From Boswellia sacra (taxonomy: Eukaryota; Streptophyta; Magnoliopsida; Sapindales; Burseraceae): 64,000 nt of DNA. Shown here piece by piece: positions 58,854-64,000 of the stretch. A model generated the notes under the pieces. It worked only from the letters and a program-made list of their open reading frames with translations, did no database searches and was not told the origin of the DNA. Positions within the stretch are counted from its first letter, which is position 1, and each line of letters starts with the position of its first letter. The DNA is taken from the NCBI GenBank assembly GCA_013180625.2, contig SNVD02013250.1, positions 186,001 through 250,000 of the forward strand, given 5' to 3'. Made by a program: the position numbers and the translations under genes.

Positions 58854-59092
58854 TGTTAAGGAAAAGATCTGTTACGTGTAAAGTTTTCTTTACTAGAGTG
58901 CCAGGTGTAAAGTCAGTTATGTATATTGCCAGCTCAGCTAGAAAATTGTTAGTAACTATGTTAAGCTCAACAGCTATATAAGCTGAATTCTCTCCTTGTA
59001 ATCAAGTTAGTCAATATTCAATAAAAAAATCTGTTACAAGAGTTCTCTCTAGAATAGTCTCTAGCTTTCTCAATTTCTTTTCTAGTCCAATT
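58854..59092 (+). repeat. 5' LTR of Copia-3
   Basis: It starts TGTTAAGG and its end is set by the primer-binding site. CTATATAAGC near 58,974 is a probable TATA box. No partner LTR is inside the window, so the right border is approximate. Confidence 0.7.
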
Positions 59093-59119
59093 TAGTATCA
59101 GAGCAACTTGATTGCTGAT

Positions 59120-61776
59120 CATGGCAGATAATAACTTTCTTGGTGAGGCAAATTTTCCTGGAAACAGAGGAGGTTTCCAGAGAAACAATCATGTGGCCAT
59201 GGATTACAAAAAATTTAATCAGTGTTTCTAAGTTGATACAAGATAATCTTGTGTTTTTGGAATTTCATCTTGGTGTTTGTCTTATAAAGGACAAGACTAC
59301 AAGAGCAATTCTTCTGCATGGAAAGTTTGAGCAAGGACTTTACAAACTCATCACGGTTGGCAAGGATCCTGCAATAGTTTTATATTCTAGTTCTGGTGTT
59401 TTAGTTTTAGGTGGTGATTTTATTAGTAATAAGAGCATGAAGCCTACTTCTCTGTTGTCCTGTGTTGTTAGTAACTGTAATTCAGATACGTCTCCAATAA
59501 TTTGGCATCAAAGACTTGGACATCAAAATGTTATGTCCTAGCTCATGTAACCAATCAATGTAAACTGTTTTCAAGTAATTTCAATAAAAGGTTGTTGTGT
59601 GAGTCTTGCAAATTTGGCAAGCAAAATCATGTATCATATCCATCTTCCTTAACTTCAGTTTTACAACATTTAGATGTTGTCTATGCAAATGGTTGGGGGC
59701 CTGCACCAGTGAAATCTATAGATGGATATACTTATTACTTGTTGTTTGTAGATGGTTTCAGCAAGTACAGTTGGATTTATCCACTACATTCCAAGGTTGA
59801 AGTGGCTAGCATTTTTCCTCTATTTCTTTCTCTGGTTGAGAGGCAATTTAATTAGAAATTAAAATATTTACAAACTGACTGGGGAGGAGAATTTGGGCCA
59901 CTCAAGTCTTTACTTGACAAGTTTGGGATAGTTTTTAGACATTTTTGTCCTTATATTCATCAGCAAAATGGGCCTGTGGAAAGAAAACACAGGACAGTGG
60001 TAGAGATGGGATTGACATTGGTGGCTCAAGCTTCTCTTCCTCTTCTTTTTTGGTGGCTTGCCTTTCATACAGCAACATATCTTCTTAACAGACTGCCTAC
60101 ACCTTTGTTGAATAATATCTCTCTTTATCAAGTACTTCATCATGTTCCACCTGATTACAAAATGCTCAAGGTTCTCGACTGTGCATGTTTTCCCAATTTG
60201 AGACCCTACCAGAGGCATAAGCTTTCCTTTCATACTTCAGTATGTGTATTTTTGGGCTATAGTAGTTGTCACAAGGGGTATCTCTGTTTACCCTCTTCTG
60301 GGAGAATATATATTTCTAAAAATGTTGCTTTTCATGAAGTAAGTTTTCCTTTTGAAACTTGTGAATTTATTCAATCCAAGAAAGTTACTTCTCCTATAGC
60401 TACTCTTTCACAAACGTCTTGGATTTTTCCTCTAGTCAAGCCAACTTACGTATCTATAGATCTCTCCAGTTTATCATTACCAACCAAATCATTATCTATA
60501 GCAGCATGTAACAGTCCAAATGCTACACCTGTTACTTCTTCTGGTGCAACACCATCAGTTACTTCTTAGATGTCTCCAGTAGTTTCAACACCAGTTTCCG
60601 CAAGTTCTAGTTATCCCATAGAACAAAATGTCAACAGTGTTTCTACTTCAAAAGTGTCTCTTGCTCCTCCTCCTCCAATTCAGTTCATGGCAATGTTCAT
60701 CTAATGGTAACTAGGTCTAAGGATGGTATTTTCAAACCAGAATTTTTTCATCTAGCTACTGATAATTCTCTTCTTTATAATGAACCAAGTTTAGTTTCAC
60801 AAGCTCTTCCTCACTCTCACTGGAAAGCAGCAATGCAAGCTGAATATGATGCTCTTGTTCAAATTCTACCAGGTCTTTTGTCCCTTATTATGAAGATATG
60901 CACATAGTAGATTGTTAGTGGATATTTAGAATAAAATACAATCTTCGTGGTAGTATCCATTGCTAAAGGCTTTCAACAGGCACTTGGTGTAGATTTTTTT
61001 CAACATTCAGTCCTATCATCAAGCCCTCTACCATCTGGGTAGTTCTTTCACTCGCAGTGACATTTCATTGGGATATTAAGCAAATTGATATCAATAATGC
61101 TTTTCTTAATGGCGAATTGCAAGAAAAATGTATATATGCAGCAACCTAAAGGCTTTGTTGACGCTAATCATCCACAGTTTGTTTGCAAATTGCATAAGTC
61201 ATTGTATGGGTTGAAGCAAGCACCTCGGGCTTGGTTTGATAAGCTCAAGAGTGCTCTACTTTAGTAGGGGTTCACCATATCTGGAGCTGACACAAGCTTG
61301 TTTATTTACAAAAAAACTAACAAGGTGATTCTTCTCTTGGTATATGTGGATGACATATTGGTGACAGGTAATGAGGCTTCACTAGTGCAACAGGTTATAC
61401 AAGATTTAAACAAGCAGTTTGCACTTAAAATCTTAGGAGACGTAAGCTACTTTCTAGGCATTGAAGTACAAGGAAGTGAAGATACTTTATTATTAACTCA
61501 GAAAAATATGCATTGGATTTGTTAAAGAAGTGTAATCTATTAGAGGCTAAGAGAGCTCCTACACCAATGGTAGCTAATCTAAAATTGTCAAGCAATGATA
61601 GTGAAGCTTTTGATCAGCCTGCCTTCTATAGGAGTGTTAAAGTGGCACTACAATACTTAGCAATGTCAAGGCCTGACATTGCCTTTCCAGTAAACAAGTT
61701 AAGTCAATTCTTACAAGCTCCAACAACCTTACAGGGGCAAGCATGTAAAAGGCTACTAAGATATTTTAGATTAATT
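59120..61776 (+). pseudogene. Copia-3 gag-pol remnants
   Basis: A gag start (ADNNFLGEANFPGN) at 59,120 is followed by NLISVSKLIQDN and IIWHQRLGHQN at 59,190-59,535, then the integrase CESCKFGKQNHVSYP near 59,610 and GYTYYLLFVDGFSKYSW. The D/E region is at 59,876-59,990. The reverse transcriptase has LVYVDDILVTGNEASLVQQ at 61,336-61,392 and YFLGIEVQGSEDT. The RNase H approach SRPDIAFPVNKLSQFLQAPT ends at KRLLRYF. Several stops and frame shifts (59,539, 59,853, 60,568, 61,264) disable it. Confidence 0.9.
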
Positions 61777-61799
61777 CACTACAACAAAAAAGTTTTTTT

Positions 61800-62400
61800 T
61801 TGTGTCGGCCGAAAACTGACACATATCAAAATACGTGTCGATTTTTGTGCGACATAAATGGCCCTGACACGTATTCTATACGTGTCACTTGGTCAAACTG
61901 ACACAAGCATATGTGTCGTTCAAAAACAGACGTGTATTAATAAATATGTGTCACATAGTAACGGATTTTATCAAATATGTGTCAGTGATTACGTGACACA
62001 TATTTTGTGTCGGTCAAAAAACGACATACTAGTGTCATTCCATGACCGACACATATTATGTGTCGGTCAAGGAACGACATTCGCTTGTCAAGGTATGACT
62101 GACACAAATGGACTCCTGAAACATATGTGTCATTCTCTGACCGACACATAATTCTTGACTAAGTGACACATATTCCATATTTTCGTCTACCTTGTGACAC
62201 ATATTCCATATTTTTGTCTACCTTTATGTGTCGGTTTTTGGCCGACACTTATATTCAAAAATATTTAACACGTGTCATTCACTGGTCAACATATACTTCG
62301 TTCACTAAGTGACACATATTCCATTTTTTCGTGAACCTTTATGTGTCAGTTTTTGGCCGACACGTATATTTTAAAAATATATAATACGTGTCAAGATGGG
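61800..62400. repeat. Subterminal TGTGTCGG repeats of CACTA C2
   Basis: More than a dozen units of (A)TGTGTCGGTCA/TGACCGACACAT in both orientations, often paired as hairpins (for example TGTGTCGGCCGAAAACTGAC near 61,801). Non-coding. An open frame at 61,858-62,151 only follows the repeat. Confidence 0.85.
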
Positions 62401-62789
62401 CTCATCTTGACATGTATTATATATTTTTTTATTTAAAAAGTACATAAAACTCATGAATAAGCATACAAGAAACCAAATAAGCAATAATACATAAAACTCA
62501 ACATAGCAATAATAGACAAAGGGATCAACTAGGATTTTTAGTCAAAGTATATAAAACGACATATGTGATAATGCATTTATCAGTGCTATATGGATTTGGA
62601 CAGTATAAGTAGCAACTCATTAACCAGAACAAAAAGAGAAAAATAGAAACACAGACGTGAAAACCAAGTTAGATCTGCAACTGCAAAACACCCTAACTTA
62701 AGGATCTACCTCACACTCTATCAAACAGAACAGGTTCGTACTTAAACAATAAAAGACCAAGAACTAACCTATTGTCAAAATGGTCATAC

Positions 62790-64000
62790 CTCCTTTGCAG
62801 CATCAATGCTTTTGCAAACAAAAGTTGAACCAAAAACATATTCCATAGCACTCTGCAAGGTGAATCAACTTTCAGACAGATAAAAAACAGGTGGAAGACA
62901 GAATATGAACTACCAGTATTTACATTCTGACAATCCAAAATCTAAACGCAAAAGCTATTATGGTTCAACTCATCCACTTATCACCACGCAATGAAACAAC
63001 AATAATTTCCACAGTAAGCTTTAAAGTTCTAGACCTCAATTGTTAAATGTTAAGGCAGAAAATAAAAAGCTTTGCAGGTCTTACTACAAAAAAAACCATA
63101 ATAACCCAAAAAATAGAACCATATCTTCAGTAGTAGATATCATGAAGCATGAGGTGATTGGGTTTAAAAAGATAAACAAGTATAAGGAAGCATACCTTCA
63201 ATTCATCATCATAACCAACAAGAGAAAGTGCAAGTTCTACATTTTCCTTGCCAACCTACATAAGCAAGGGTAAAATTCGTACATGGAAGGTAGAAAAGGA
63301 TTTGTAACTCTCAATCATGAGAAAGGTGAAAGCATTGACTAACCACTCTACTGCTGAACTCTTGGTCCTGAAAATATGACATTGTTAATGAATGAATTTA
63401 ACCAAAAAGAAAAATTCCATCTATCTACTTGGCAAATGTAAAACAACAAGAGAAAATTATACCTTCTGTAAAGCTTCCATCTGCCCCTCTTTATACAGAA
63501 GAGACACCATAGCCAGTTTAACATTTTCCACATCTTTTCTTTTAGCATTCATTTCATTCTCCACGACAAGAGCTTCCCCACATTTTGACATTAACTGATT
63601 TTTTTTCTCTCCAAGTTCCTTCTCACAATGGCTTATTTTAGTTTTCAGTTGTCTTAGTTCTGTTTTAGCACTACCAACAGCAACCTTGGCATCACCTAGC
63701 TGGTCTTCAAGGCATTTGTCCTTATTTTCACTGCTCTTACCAGCTAGTACACCCTACACCAAGAGCAGTTGCAAAGGCTTTCTTTATACAACTTGGTTCG
63801 CTGACAAATGACAGCAATAACAAAGTCAATGGGCTAAAACAAACAAAGCCAACATGTATAGGGACTCCTTACCTGGTATTCATTTTCATTATCTTCCAAA
63901 CTCTTAGAAAGTTCCTCAACTCTCTTTTGAGATCAGCTGCTCCTTCTTCAGACTTTCTGAAAGCAGAGGCCTTCTCTTCTACAGATTGCTTCAGCTCTTC
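62790..64000 (-). pseudogene. SMC2: SMC2 condensin subunit fragment, several exons
   Basis: Complement exons, 5' to 3': beyond 64,000 to 63,873 (EELKQSVEEKASAFRKSEEG, then a frame shift, then ELSKSLEDNENEYQ); 63,753-63,463 (KCLEDQLGDAKVAVGSAKTE, ISHCEKELGEKKNQLMSK, YKEGQMEALQK); a decayed piece near 63,340-63,370; 63,255-63,196 (GKENVELALSLVGYDDELK); 62,852-62,790 (SAMEYVFGSTFVCKSIDAAK). This is the coiled coil leading into the hinge of SMC2, the condensin ATPase. The frame shift and truncation rule out function. It runs off the window and sits in CACTA C2. Confidence 0.88.

Larger units (their letters stand above)
58854..61776 (+). mobile_element. Ty1/Copia element, internally deleted and truncated (Copia-3)
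   Basis: A 5' LTR of about 239 bp starts TGTTAAGGAAAAGATCT. A primer-binding site variant TAGTATCAGAGC (59,093-59,104) follows. The interior jumps from a gag-like beginning (ATGGCAGATAATAAC...) almost directly to the GAG-pre-integrase region, so most of gag and all of protease are deleted. Integrase, reverse transcriptase and part of RNase H follow until the CACTA element at 61,777 cuts it. The 3' half and 3' LTR lie beyond that insertion, off the window. Confidence 0.88.
61777..64000 (-). mobile_element. Left part of a Pack-type CACTA element carrying SMC2 exons (C2)
   Basis: The terminus CACTACAACAAAAAAG at 61,777 breaks the RNase H region of Copia-3. It is followed by dense TGTGTCGG/CCGACACA subterminal repeats and then by SMC2 exons on the minus strand. 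The right end and its target duplication are outside the window. ATT (61,774-61,776) is the predicted 3-bp duplication. The repeats differ from the GGCGG type of C1 and C3, so this is another CACTA family. Confidence 0.78.

Overview
This is an AT-rich stretch of plant nuclear DNA, almost certainly from a dicot. The evidence is intron-rich genes with GT-AG introns, plant-type Copia, Mutator, hAT-like and CACTA elements, and pieces of plant-only genes (magnesium-chelatase H subunit, AHP phosphotransfer protein, ABCG half-transporter). The species cannot be named from the sequence. Gene density is low and most of the window is transposon.

Only two host genes look intact, both on the minus strand. 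One is a ten-exon ABCG22-like half-size ABC transporter (50,926-54,510, 785 aa, all reading phases close). The other is a two-exon gene for a 174-aa membrane protein of unrecognised family (33,595-35,982). Each has a damaged partial copy nearby. The membrane-protein copy at 6,312-13,367 lost its start codon, carries a 5.4-kb Copia element in its intron and has a solo LTR at its TATA position. The transporter copy at 38,880-39,513 is only exon 1 plus promoter, lacks a start codon and is cut by a second Copia element.

Layout: 1-1,914 is the right end of a CACTA element carrying a GST-like gene fragment; 2,681-3,161 is a hAT-like MITE; 4,206-5,688 is a Mutator-like element; 6.2-13.4 kb is the broken membrane-gene copy with Copia-1; 13,368-13,934 is a solo LTR; 16,307-17,734 is a PIF/Harbinger-like element; 18.46-28.48 kb holds three ~535-bp tandem repeats, the last split by an 8,420-bp CACTA element; 30,883-31,088 is a MITE; 32.3-36.1 kb is a ~73-bp minisatellite joined to the intact membrane-protein gene; 38.9-44.8 kb is the transporter copy with Copia-2; 44,802-49,756 is a second Mutator-like element containing a 1.8-kb solo LTR; 50.9-54.8 kb is the transporter gene; 57,107-57,368 is a MITE; 58,854-61,776 is Copia-3, cut at 61,777 by a further CACTA element that runs off the window.

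The most notable content is gene capture. The 8,420-bp CACTA element (CACTACAAGAA termini, TAG target-site duplication) holds exon-intron fragments of at least four unrelated host genes in one orientation: CHLH, AHP (inside CHLH), midasin MDN1 and MRE11, plus a possible C2/phospholipase D piece. The CACTA elements at the two window ends carry SMC2 exons and a glutathionyl-hydroquinone-reductase/GST fragment. I see no transposase in any of them, so they look like non-autonomous Pack-type CACTA elements.
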